NCBI GenBank assembly: GCA_041401985.1
Contig: JAWKTE010000021.1
Coordinates: 1 to 64,000, forward strand
Direction of reading: 5' to 3'
DNA from: JACKHA01 sp041401985
GTDB lineage: Bacteria > Planctomycetota > Phycisphaerae > Phycisphaerales > UBA1924
DNA: 64,000 nt
In this document: in pieces, positions 53,378 to 61,278 of the stretch
Position numbering within the stretch: the stretch's first letter is position 1
How the letters are laid out: every line of letters starts with the position of its first letter
The notes under the pieces: generated by a model
Database searches by the model: none
What the model was told of the DNA's origin: nothing
What the model saw: the letters and a program-made list of their open reading frames with translations, nothing else
Translations under genes and position numbers: made by a program

Positions 53378-54481
53378 TTACGCGCTGGTGAGGAAGTGGC
53401 ACACGTCGCCGTCGCGCATGACGTATTCCTTGCCCTCGACCCGCATCTTGCCCTTCTCCTTGATCGCGGCTTCGCTCCCGAGTGCTTCCAGGTCGGCCAC
53501 GGAGTACACGTTCGCGCGGATGAACGCGCGCTCGAAGTCCGTGTGGATCACGCCCGCGGCCTGGGGCGCCTTGGCCCCCGCCGGGATCGTCCAGGCCCGG
53601 ATCTCCTTCGGCCCGGCGGTGTAGAACGACTGCAGGCCCAGCAGGCGGTACGCCGCCCGCGCCAGCGACGCCAGCGCCGGCTCGGCCATCCCCATGCTCT
53701 CGAGCATCTCGCGCCGGTCCGCGTCGTCGAGTTCGGACAGTTCGCTCTCGATCTTGGCGCACACGGGCACGGCCTCGCTGTCGTGGGCCGCGGCGTAGGC
53801 CCGCACCTTCTGGCACATCTCGCTCTGGCCGGTCGCGTCGGACTCGTCGACGTTCATCACATAGAGGATCGGCTTGGCGGTCAGCAGCCCGAGGCCGCGG
53901 AGGGCCAGTTGCTCGGCGGGGTCCGAGAGCGTGATCGTCCGCGCCGGCTTGCCCGCGTCGAGCACGGGCTGGGCCTTCTGCAGCACCGAGAGTCGCGCGA
54001 TCGCCTCCGGGTCGCGGCTGCGGGCGGCCCGCTCGGCCTTGGGCAGCGCGCTCTCGATGGTCTGCAGGTCGGCCAGGGCCAGTTCGGTCTCGATCGTCTC
54101 GATGTCGCGGATCGGATCGACCGAGCCGTCGACGTGCGTGATCTCCTCGCCGCCCGGCGCGTTCTGGAAGCAGCGGACGACCTGGACGATCGCGTCGACC
54201 TCGCGGATGTGGGAGAGGAACTTGTTGCCCAGGCCCGCGCCCTCGCTGGCGCCCTTGACGATGCCGGCGATGTCGACCAGACGGAGCGACGCGGACACGA
54301 TCTTCTGCGTCGTGATGCGCTGGTTGATGGCCGCCAGGCGCGGATCGGGCACGGGCACGACGCCGACGTTCGGCTCGATGGTGGCGAAGGGGTAGTTGGC
54401 CGCGAGCGCCCCGGCGGCGGTCAGGGCGTTGAACAGGGTGCTCTTGCCGACGTTGGGCAGACCGACGATGCCGGCTTCCAT
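53378..54481 (-). CDS. ychF: Redox-regulated ATPase YchF
   Basis: A 367-residue YchF of the Obg-related P-loop family. G1 is GIVGLPNVGKSTLFNALT, the next element is ANYPFATIEPNVGVVPVPD, G3 is LVDIAGIVKGASEGAGLGN, and the altered G4 that favours ATP is in MNVDESD. The C-terminal TGS domain follows (FYTAGPKEIRAWTIPAGAKA, GVIHTDFERAFIRANVYSVA). YchF associates with ribosomes and is involved in stress responses. Length and both ends match the family. It is convergent with the kinase-TPR gene and divergent from the CTERM-paralogue operon. Confidence 0.97.
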   Translation of the reverse strand: MEAGIVGLPNVGKSTLFNALTAAGALAANYPFATIEPNVGVVPVPDPRLAAINQRITTQKIVSASLRLVDIAGIVKGASEGAGLGNKFLSHIREVDAIVQVVRCFQNAPGGEEITHVDGSVDPIRDIETIETELALADLQTIESALPKAERAARSRDPEAIARLSVLQKAQPVLDAGKPARTITLSDPAEQLALRGLGLLTAKPILYVMNVDESDATGQSEMCQKVRAYAAAHDSEAVPVCAKIESELSELDDADRREMLESMGMAEPALASLARAAYRLLGLQSFYTAGPKEIRAWTIPAGAKAPQAAGVIHTDFERAFIRANVYSVADLEALGSEAAIKEKGKMRVEGKEYVMRDGDVCHFLTSA

Positions 54482-54707
54482 GGGGGAGTCTCGCGAGGGG
54501 CGGGCGTGGGATGGGGAGTTCGGAAACGGGCCGCGATGGTAGGGGGCGGGAAGGGAAGAGCGGCGCGGCGCGCGCCGCTCGCGGCGGCAGCGGAAGCCGC
54601 TTGGGCCCGCGGGAGGCGTGGCGAGCCACCCGATCAGGGGCCTTGCAACGGGTGACTCAGGGCGTTAGGCTGGCGTTCTCGGCGTGGGGTGTGGGCGGAG
54701 GGTCGCC

Positions 54708-55343
54708 ATGCGGATACTCGCGGCTGTCGCGGCGTCGATCGCGCTGACGGGGCTTGCCCGAGCGCAGCCATCGGCCGTGGTTGTCACCACGCTCACCGAT
54801 CCTCTTGCGGGCACGCCCGTCTCGGCGATCGCTCCCGGCCAGACCGTGCGGATGCGGACGACCGTCTCGTGGGAGCCGCTCGGAACGCAGATGGCCGGCA
54901 TCGCGGGCGACATGCTGGTCACGCCGCTGACTCCCGGCGGCGGGGTCGGCGCATCAAGCAATCGCGTCTCCGAGTACACCCCCGGCGTGCTGGTCAACCT
55001 GGGCGCGTTCTCCGGCGACGACGTCGTGGGCATCGACATCGCCGTCACGCCGGCCTTCTTCACCGGCGGGTTCCTGACACCGCCGACCTGGAACGCCGAC
55101 GGCATCGACTTCATCGGGTTCGACTGGACGGCCCCGTCCGAGCCGGGCGACTACGAGTTCCGGTTCCAGCCCAAGGCCGCGGCCCCGAACTTCCGGGCGT
55201 ACCTCCACCCGGCGTCGCCGCTGTTTTCGGAGATCGCCACGACCTACATCGGCGCGATAATCACCGTCACCCCGGCCCCGAGTGTCGGCACGGTCGGCGT
55301 GTTCTCGCTCGTGGTCCTTGCCACACGGAGGCAGCCACGATGA
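54708..55343 (+). CDS. Exported CTERM protein, paralogue 1 of 4
   Basis: A 211-residue protein with a signal peptide (MRILAAVAASIALTGLARAQ) and a beta-rich mature domain of about 165 residues. Conserved features shared with the next three genes: PGQTVRMRTTVSWEP, MAGIAGDMLVTPLTPGGGVG, NLGAFSGDDVVGIDIAV, FIGFDWTAPSEPGDYEFRF and a C-terminal tail of Pro-Ala-Pro, a hydrophobic run and ATRRQPR, like a PEP-CTERM sorting tail. GGAGG precedes the ATG. Its TGA overlaps the next ATG (ATGA at 55340). Function unknown; exosortase-type anchoring is inferred. Confidence 0.85.
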   Translation: MRILAAVAASIALTGLARAQPSAVVVTTLTDPLAGTPVSAIAPGQTVRMRTTVSWEPLGTQMAGIAGDMLVTPLTPGGGVGASSNRVSEYTPGVLVNLGAFSGDDVVGIDIAVTPAFFTGGFLTPPTWNADGIDFIGFDWTAPSEPGDYEFRFQPKAAAPNFRAYLHPASPLFSEIATTYIGAIITVTPAPSVGTVGVFSLVVLATRRQPR

Positions 55344-56014
55344 TCCACAAGGCCGCGATCTCCCGCCTGGCCGCGACCGCGGCGTTCCTCGGCTTCGCCG
55401 GAGCCTTCGCCCCGCTCGCTTGGGCCGAAACAGCCTCCGTCACCGTCGTCCACGACGACCCCGACGGCCTGATCGAACCGGGCCAGACCGTCCGCATGGA
55501 TGTGCTTGTGGAGTGGGAGCCGGCCTCCGCCTGGTTCGCCGGGCTGCAGGGCGACCTTGGCCCGACGCCGGGCGTCGGCGCGGCCTCCAACGTGACGAGC
55601 ATCTTCCCCCAGAGCGCGCTGGTCAATTGGGGGCAGGTCGCCGGCGGCGGCATCACGGGCCTGCAGTTCGCCATCATCCCGCCGTTCGGCATGTGGTGCT
55701 ACCCCTGGCCCCCGCCGGGCGGCGGCGGCACGGGGTTGATCGGCCCGCTGGTGTCCTACGACTGGACCGCGCCGACCGACTACCTCGGCCCGATCAGCAT
55801 CGACTGGCGATCGCCCGCCACCGTCCCGAACCTCCGCCTGTTCCCCACGCTCTCCAGCCCCGCGTTCACCGAGGCGGACACGACGTTCACGCCCGCGACG
55901 CTGACGGTCGTGCCGACGCCGGGGGTGGCCGCGGTGTTCGGCGCGGCCGCGGTTTTTGTGGCGCGCCGGTCGCGCCGGGTTGTTGCCGAACTCGAACTCC
56001 GGAGGCCGCGATGA
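55340..56014 (+). CDS. Exported CTERM protein, paralogue 2 of 4
   Basis: A 224-residue member of the same family. Signal peptide to about residue 29 (LGFAGAFAPLAWAE), then IEPGQTVRMDVLVEWEPASA, FAGLQGDLGPTPGVGAASNV, a Pro/Gly-rich insert (MWCYPWPPPGGGG) not found in the others, VSYDWTAPTDYLGPISIDWR and the tail VPTPGVAAVFGAAAVFVARR. It is the most diverged of the four. Start and stop both overlap the neighbouring genes by ATGA, which implies translational coupling along the operon. Confidence 0.83.
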   Translation: MIHKAAISRLAATAAFLGFAGAFAPLAWAETASVTVVHDDPDGLIEPGQTVRMDVLVEWEPASAWFAGLQGDLGPTPGVGAASNVTSIFPQSALVNWGQVAGGGITGLQFAIIPPFGMWCYPWPPPGGGGTGLIGPLVSYDWTAPTDYLGPISIDWRSPATVPNLRLFPTLSSPAFTEADTTFTPATLTVVPTPGVAAVFGAAAVFVARRSRRVVAELELRRPR

Positions 56015-56685
56015 GGCGAGACATCATGATGAACGCGGGCATCGCGCTCGCATCGACCATGTTCGCGGGCCTTGCCCACGCCCAGCCGTCGGCGCTGGTC
56101 GCCACGGGTCTGACCGATCCCACGTCGGGCACGCCGGTCTCGTCCATCGCGCCCGGCCAGACGGTCCGCGTGCGCACGATCGTGTCGTGGGATCTGCCGG
56201 GCTCGCAACTGGCGGGCATCGCGGGGGACCTGCTCGCCACGCCGCTGGTTTCGGGCGGGGCCGATGGGCTGGTTTCCGGCGTGTTCTCCGAGTTCGACCC
56301 CGGCGGCACGATCGTGCTCGGCGCCGTCGTCGGAGACGACGTGCTCGGCCTCGACGTGGCGCCGGTGTTCTGCCTGACCGGACTCTGCCACCCCGTCGCG
56401 TTCCAGTCGACGGGGATCGCGCTGGTGGGATACGACTGGACGGCCCCGGCTACCCCCGGCGACTACCGGTTCGGGTTCGCACCCGCCGCCGGGCGGGAGT
56501 CTGTGCGGATCTACGAGACGATGGCGTCGCCCGCGTTCAGCCTGGCCGCGACCACGTACACGCCGGCGACGCTCACCGTCGTGCCCGCGCCGGGTGTGCT
56601 GCTGGTCGGCGGCGCGGCCGCGGTGTTTGCGCCGCGCCGCTCGCGTCGCCCGTTCCAGGACCTGTCGAACAGGAGCCCACGATGA
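56011..56685 (+). CDS. Exported CTERM protein, paralogue 3 of 4
   Basis: A 224-residue member. Signal peptide ends in GLAHAQP; the domain shows IAPGQTVRVRTIVSWDLPGS, LAGIAGDLLATPLVSGGADG, VVGDDVLGLDVAP, a cysteine pair in FCLTGLCHP, VGYDWTAPATPGDYRFGFAP and the tail VPAPGVLLVGGAAAVFAPRR. It shares the ATGA overlap with its upstream neighbour at 56011 and with the downstream gene at 56682. The extra cysteine pair suggests a disulfide specific to this copy. Confidence 0.84.
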   Translation: MRRDIMMNAGIALASTMFAGLAHAQPSALVATGLTDPTSGTPVSSIAPGQTVRVRTIVSWDLPGSQLAGIAGDLLATPLVSGGADGLVSGVFSEFDPGGTIVLGAVVGDDVLGLDVAPVFCLTGLCHPVAFQSTGIALVGYDWTAPATPGDYRFGFAPAAGRESVRIYETMASPAFSLAATTYTPATLTVVPAPGVLLVGGAAAVFAPRRSRRPFQDLSNRSPR

Positions 56686-57345
56686 ACCGCTGCGTGTTCC
56701 GTTGCGTGATCGCCGGCGTTGTTCCGCTCGCGCTGTGTGGCCTCGCGGCCGCGCAGCCGTCGGCGCTGGTCGTCACGAACCTGACTGATCCAACGACGGG
56801 CGCGCCGGTCGCCGCCATCGAGCCGGGGCAGACGCTGCGGATGCGGACTCGGGTGTCGTGGCAGGGCGGGGGGCAGATGGCGGGCATCACCGGCGACATG
56901 CTCGTCGTGCCGCTGACAGCTGGCGGCGGCGAGGGGGTGTCGACCAACCGATACTCGGATTACTTCGAGGGCACCTTGGTCAACCTGGGCACGTTCAGCG
57001 GCGACGACCTGCTCGGCATCGACATCGCGGTCGTCCCCTGGGTGTTCACCGGCGGGTTCATTGTTCCGCCGTCGGGCAACTCGAACGGCATCGACTTCAT
57101 CGGCTTTGACTGGACGGCCCCCGCCGCGCGCCGGGCGAGTACGAGTTCCGGTTCCAGGCGGCCTCGCTCGCGCCCAACCTCCGCGTCTACCCCACTCCAG
57201 CCGTCAGTCCCGCGTTCATCGAGGTCCCGACGACCTACGTCGCGGCGTCGGTGAAGGTGATCCCGGCGCCCGCCGCCGCGCCCTGTCTCGCCCTCGCCGC
57301 CGCCTTCGCCCCCGCCGGCGTCGCCCGTCTATCGTGGCGGGATGA
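56682..57345 (+). pseudogene. Exported CTERM protein, paralogue 4 of 4, frameshifted
   Basis: Closest to paralogue 1. From ATG 56682 it reads a signal peptide (MNRCVFRCVIAGVVPLALCG), IEPGQTLRMRTRVSWQGGGQ, MAGITGDMLVVPLTAGGGEG and IDFIGFDWTAP. At about 57125 conserved sequence moves to another frame (APGEYEFRFQAASLAPNLRV, VPTTYVAASVKVIPAPAAAP). Near 57303 it moves again to end in PRRRRPSIVAG with a TGA at 57343-57345, which would overlap the next ATG exactly as in the three upstream genes. That restored overlap is good evidence that the three pieces belong together. Two indels therefore separate the gene as given from a full-length product. Confidence 0.8.
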
Positions 57346-58683
57346 ACCCCGCGACGCCGACGCCGAAACCCGGCAGCCACGCTGCTTCGCGCCATCCGCC
57401 AGCCCCCTCAGCCGGTTCGACAGCCAACCGCGTGGCCGCAACGACGCCTCGCCCCCTTCGGCACGACCGTCTTCGCAGAGATCACGCGCCTGGCGATCGA
57501 GCACAGCGCCGTCAACCTTGGCCAGGGCTTCCCCGACTTCGACGGCCCGGCCTTTGTCCGCGACGCCGCATGCGAGGCCATCCGCCCCGACGCCCGCTCG
57601 CGCAGAACTCCAGCGCAAGCGTCCCCGCCGGGCACAACCAGTACGCCCCGATGATCGGCGTGCCGCCCCTGCTCCGCGCCATCGCCGGCGTCTGGGCCAA
57701 CGAAGAGGCCCGCGACCTGGACCCGGCCCGCGAGGTGTGCGTGACCAGCGGCTGCACCGAGGCCATCGCCGCAACGTTCCTGGGCCTGTGCGAGCCGGGC
57801 GACGAGGTGGTCCTGTTCGAGCCGTTCTACGACTCGTATCGCGCGTGCGTGGCGATGGGCGGCGGCGTACCCCGCTTCGTCCCGCTCCGCCCGCCCAGCG
57901 CGAAGCCCGCCGACGGCTCAAAGCCGCTCGCCACCCGCGGCTTCTGGTTCGACCGGCCGACCTGCGGGCCGCAATCACGCCCCGCACCCGCTTCATCGTC
58001 GTCAACACGCCGCACAACCCGACGGGCAAGGTGTTCTCGCGCGCCGAACTGGGCCTGATCGCGTCGCTGTGCCGCGAGCACGACCTGATCGCGATCACCG
58101 ACGAGGTGTACGAGCGGCTCGTGTTCGAGCCCGACGAGCCGCACATCCGCCTTGCCAGCCTGCCGGGCATGTGGGAGCGGACGATCACGCTCTCGAGCCT
58201 GGGCAAGACGTTCAGCCTGACGGGGTGGAAGATCGGCTGGGCCGTCGGGCCGGGGCGGCTCATCGCGGGCGTCCGGGCGGCCCACCAGTTCCTGACGTAC
58301 GCGATCGCCACGCCTCTCCAGCACGCCGCGGGCGCGGCGATCGAGCGCGGCGACGCCTACATCGCCGACCTCGTGGCCGACTACGCCCGCAAGCGCGATC
58401 GACTGGCGGACGGCCTGGCCTCGCTGGGCTTCGAGGTGTTCACGCCGAGCGGCACGTACTTCATCATGGCCGACCACCTGGGCGCGTCAGTGAGCGCCTC
58501 GGCGCGAACACGGATGTTGAACTGTGCCGGCGTTTGATCACGGAGGTCGGCGTCGCGGCCATCCCGCCGAGCGCGTTCTACCACACGCCGGGAGGCGGGA
58601 GCCACCTGGTCCGCTTCGCGTTCTGCAAGACCGACGCGGTGCTGGACGAGGCGATCCGGCGGATGCGGGCGGCGCTCGGGTGA
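57342..58683 (+). pseudogene. Class I/II aminotransferase, multiply frameshifted
   Basis: A fold-type I aminotransferase of the methionine/kynurenine (YbdL/KAT-like) group. Conserved pieces appear in successive frames: RLAPFGTTVFAEITRLAIEH and VNLGQGFPDFDGP; then AGHNQYAPMIGVPPLLRAIA, VTSGCTEAIAATFLGLCEPG, FEPFYDSYRACVAMGG; then TPRTRFIVVNTPHNPTGKVF, AITDEVYERLVF, the PLP-lysine region TLSSLGKTFSLTGWKIGWAV; finally TEVGVAAIPPSAFYHTPGGG to a stop at 58681-58683. Frame changes fall near 57446, 57590, 57955 and 58490. Residues within each piece remain highly conserved, so the damage is recent or a sequence artefact. The ATG at 57342 overlaps the intended stop of CTERM paralogue 4. Confidence 0.85.
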
Positions 58684-58701
58684 TCGGTCGGATGCGCTGC
58701 A

Positions 58702-58890
58702 GGGGACTCACCGCAGAGGGGACTCACCGCAGAGGGGATTCATCGCAGAGGGGATTCACCGCAGAGACGCCGAGGGCGCAGAGGAAGGCAATCGGTGTGG
58801 GAGGATTGGCCGCGTGTCCGCACGTTGACGCACCCATCGGATCAAGCCGCCCTTGTCTTCCTCTGCGTCCTCGGCGTCTCTGCGGTGAGT
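58702..58890. repeat. CACCGCAGAGACGC palindromic repeat, full copy with amplified left arm
   Basis: Left arm at about 58754-58788 and right arm at 58857-58890 are inverted copies of about 32 bases with one mismatch (core GCAGAGACGCCGAGG). Before the left arm, the 17-base unit GGGGACTCACCGCAGAG is repeated about four times (58702-58766). It lies between the convergent aminotransferase and upp genes. Confidence 0.85.
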
Positions 58891-58917
58891 CCGGTTCTTT
58901 GCCTTTTCGAGGTCGCG

Positions 58918-59544
58918 TCAATCCGTCCCGTACAGCCGATCCCCCGCGTCGCCGAGGCCCGGCAGAATGTACCCGCGCTCGTTGAGCCGCTCGTCCACCG
59001 CCGCGGCATAGATTGGCACGTCCGGGTGCTCCTTCTGGAGTCGCGCCACGCCCTCCGGGGCCGCGACCAGGCAGATGAACCGCAGGTCCCGCGCCCCGGC
59101 CCGGCGCAGCACGCCGATCGACTCGCACGCCGAGCCGCCAGTGGCCAGCATCGGGTCAACCAACAGCACCGGCCCCGCCGCCAGGTCGCGGCAGGCGGCT
59201 CTCCAGTATGGGCGCGGCTTGAGCGTCGCCTCGTCGCGCACCATGCCCAGGTGCCCCACCCGCGCCTCGGGCATGATGTCCAGGATCCCCTCGGCCATCG
59301 CCAGCCCCGCCCGCAGCACCGGCACCACCGTGATCCGGGCCACGATCCGCTTGCCGAGCGTCCGCTGCAAGGGCGTGTCCACGTCCACATCAATCGTCGG
59401 GAACGTCCGCGTGGCCTCGAACACCATCAGCCCCGCGATCTGGGCCATCAGGGCCCGGAACGGGCGGTCCGAGAGCGACCGGTCGCGCATCCACGTGAGC
59501 TTGTGCTGGATCAGGGGGTGGTCGAAGACGGTCACGTCGGGCAT
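58918..59544 (-). CDS. upp: Uracil phosphoribosyltransferase
   Basis: A 208-residue Upp, which converts uracil and PRPP to UMP. Diagnostic parts: VFDHPLIQHKLTWMRDRSLS, the R..FR region RPFRALMAQIAGLMVFEATR, VVPVLRAGLAMAEGILDIMP, the PRPP-binding loop LLVDPMLATGGSACES and the C-terminal DERLNERGYILPGLGDAGDR with LYGTD at the end. The length and both termini match the family. It is monocistronic, flanked by a palindromic repeat downstream and a G-rich repeat upstream. Confidence 0.97.
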   Translation of the reverse strand: MPDVTVFDHPLIQHKLTWMRDRSLSDRPFRALMAQIAGLMVFEATRTFPTIDVDVDTPLQRTLGKRIVARITVVPVLRAGLAMAEGILDIMPEARVGHLGMVRDEATLKPRPYWRAACRDLAAGPVLLVDPMLATGGSACESIGVLRRAGARDLRFICLVAAPEGVARLQKEHPDVPIYAAAVDERLNERGYILPGLGDAGDRLYGTD

Positions 59545-59564
59545 GTGGGGAGGATACTGGGGAA

Positions 59565-59635
59565 GGGAGTCAGGGGTGAAGGGGCGAAGGGGCGAAGGGG
59601 CAGAGGGGCGGAGGGGCGGAGGGAAAGGAAACTTG
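59565..59635. repeat. G-rich repeat arm related to the lipA insertion
   Basis: A run of GAAGGGGC, GAGGGGCG and similar octamers (59570-59626). Its word pattern, GGGGCGAAGGGGCAGAGGGG, is the inverted form of the right arm of the palindrome inside lipA at 11886-11928. Only one arm is present. Confidence 0.65.
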
Positions 59636-59661
59636 GGGGCGGTGGGTGCGTCGGGGGTGGT

Positions 59662-60426
59662 ATGCGCCGGGTTGTCCGATGGGTGCGAGAGTTGGGGTTG
59701 GGCACGCGGGTGGGCGTCGCAGTGGCGATGTCGTTCGTCGTTGGGGTTAGCTTCCTGGCGCTCCCAACGTCACCGGAGAATCGATCCGAAGTCGGGTACT
59801 GGCTCAGAGGATGGAAGCGACCACGTGGGTCTATCTCCGTCCGGATGGCAGTCGTCGAGCCGGTCGACGGTGACCAGTGGCACGCGGTGCACTTCGGTTC
59901 GTTCGACTTCGAGGGTGTGGACGCGACGGCGAGTGGCCCTCGCCCGATGTTGGCCGCGTTCCGTCCGGACATCCGCCGCGAAGGGCTCTTGTGGCCGACA
60001 ATCGCCACCGATCGGACCCGAATCGAGTTCCGCGAGATCGGCGGGCGATACCCGCTCCGCCCGGCGCCGACCGGCGCGAGGCGTGCGTTCATGGACCTGC
60101 ACTTCAACGGCTATGTGGGCCGGGAGTGGGACGCCCTCATCCTCGGCGATCGCAACCGAACGTACGCCTTGCCGGCGGGCTACATCCTGAACACGGTCAC
60201 GATCGCGTGCGCCATCGGCGCGCCCCTGGTGTTTCCGTGGCGGGGGGCCGCGGAGTGGATCCGCGAAGGCATCCGGGCCCTCCGACGCCGCCCGTGGCAG
60301 TGCCAGTCCTGCGGCTACGACCTCCGCGGGCTTCCCAGCGGCGTCTGCCCGGAGTGCGGCACGGGCACTCTGGTCGTCGGCGGTGCGCAGTCCGTCAGCG
60401 CTCCTGGGCAAACGACCGACGCATGA
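59662..60426 (+). CDS. Membrane protein with C-terminal CPECG zinc ribbon, copy 1
   Basis: A 254-residue protein with one N-terminal membrane helix (LGTRVGVAVAMSFVVGVSFLALP-like), an exported or lumenal domain of about 150 residues, a second membrane segment (YILNTVTIACAIGAPLVFPW) and a cytoplasmic zinc ribbon CQSCGYDLRGLPSGVCPECG. The ribbon motif is frequent in planctomycete membrane proteins of unknown role. Start ATG 59662 is the most likely. The TGA overlaps the ATG of the next gene, a paralogue with the same layout. Confidence 0.8.
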   Translation: MRRVVRWVRELGLGTRVGVAVAMSFVVGVSFLALPTSPENRSEVGYWLRGWKRPRGSISVRMAVVEPVDGDQWHAVHFGSFDFEGVDATASGPRPMLAAFRPDIRREGLLWPTIATDRTRIEFREIGGRYPLRPAPTGARRAFMDLHFNGYVGREWDALILGDRNRTYALPAGYILNTVTIACAIGAPLVFPWRGAAEWIREGIRALRRRPWQCQSCGYDLRGLPSGVCPECGTGTLVVGGAQSVSAPGQTTDA

Positions 60427-61139
60427 CAACCACCCGGCGCAAACCCGCAAGCATCCTCATCCCCGTCGCGACCAGCGCGGCGTTGCTGCTGTTCGTCGCC
60501 GCGAGTGCCTGGTCGCTGCCTGCACGCCCGGGACGGCGCTCCGTCGTCGGAACCTGGCTCAGGGGGTGGCCCCGTGCCCGTATCAACACTGCGAGTCCGT
60601 ACCAAGCGATTCTGATACCCGATTCCGACGGCCAGTGGCAGATCGTTGACCGTGCCGAGTACTTCGAACACCTCACATCAGACCGGTGGTCAGCCGAACA
60701 GCGCGAAGCCGCCATTCTGGGGAGAACGTACGACCGATCGTGGAACTACGGCTACTTCGCAGTTGCCACGCGACATCGGGTCGCCGGAGTCTTCTTCCAA
60801 TGGGCCGACTATTCCTCAGTCGTCGCAGACCCGCCCCCCGAAGCACGCAAGGCGTTTCTCGAATCCCTCGCTACATCGGCAGAACCGGGTTTGGCAACAC
60901 TCGCCAACGAAGTGGCGGTCGGGAACGTCGTCGAGGCGAACCCGCTCCCCCTCGGCTACCTCCAAAACACAGTCACGGCCCTCGCCCTGCTCGCCGCCCC
61001 CATCGTGTTCCCGTGGCGGCCCCTGGCACGCGTTGCCCGCCGACGCCCGGCGTGGCAATGCCAAGCCTGCGGATACGACCTCCGCGGGATCCCCGCCGGC
61101 GTCTGCCCGGAGTGCGGCACGGCCTCGACCGTGGAGTGA
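60423..61139 (+). CDS. Membrane protein with C-terminal CPECG zinc ribbon, copy 2
   Basis: A 238-residue paralogue of the preceding protein: N-terminal helix (ILIPVATSAALLLFVAASAW), RPGRRSVVGTWLRGWPRARI matching VGYWLRGWKRPRG of copy 1, a diverged middle domain, the second helix YLQNTVTALALLAAPIVFPW and the ribbon CQACGYDLRGIPAGVCPECG. The ATGA overlap with copy 1 shows one operon made by tandem duplication. Function unknown. Confidence 0.8.
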   Translation: MTTTRRKPASILIPVATSAALLLFVAASAWSLPARPGRRSVVGTWLRGWPRARINTASPYQAILIPDSDGQWQIVDRAEYFEHLTSDRWSAEQREAAILGRTYDRSWNYGYFAVATRHRVAGVFFQWADYSSVVADPPPEARKAFLESLATSAEPGLATLANEVAVGNVVEANPLPLGYLQNTVTALALLAAPIVFPWRPLARVARRRPAWQCQACGYDLRGIPAGVCPECGTASTVE

Positions 61140-61210
61140 CTCGCCGCCGGACGACGAGCCATCACTCGCTTGCGCGTCGCGTTCGCCAACCCCACCGGCT
61201 CGCCTCCCAC

Positions 61211-61266
61211 TCCCTCTGTCCCTCTGTCCCTCTGTCCCTCTGTCCCTCTGTCCCTCTGTCCCTCTG
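61211..61266. repeat. Octamer tandem repeat
   Basis: Seven perfect copies of TCCCTCTG in the gap between the convergent zinc-ribbon gene and the permease gene. It is 12 bases after the permease stop and may vary in copy number. Confidence 0.9.
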
Positions 61267-61278
61267 ACTCTTCCCCAC

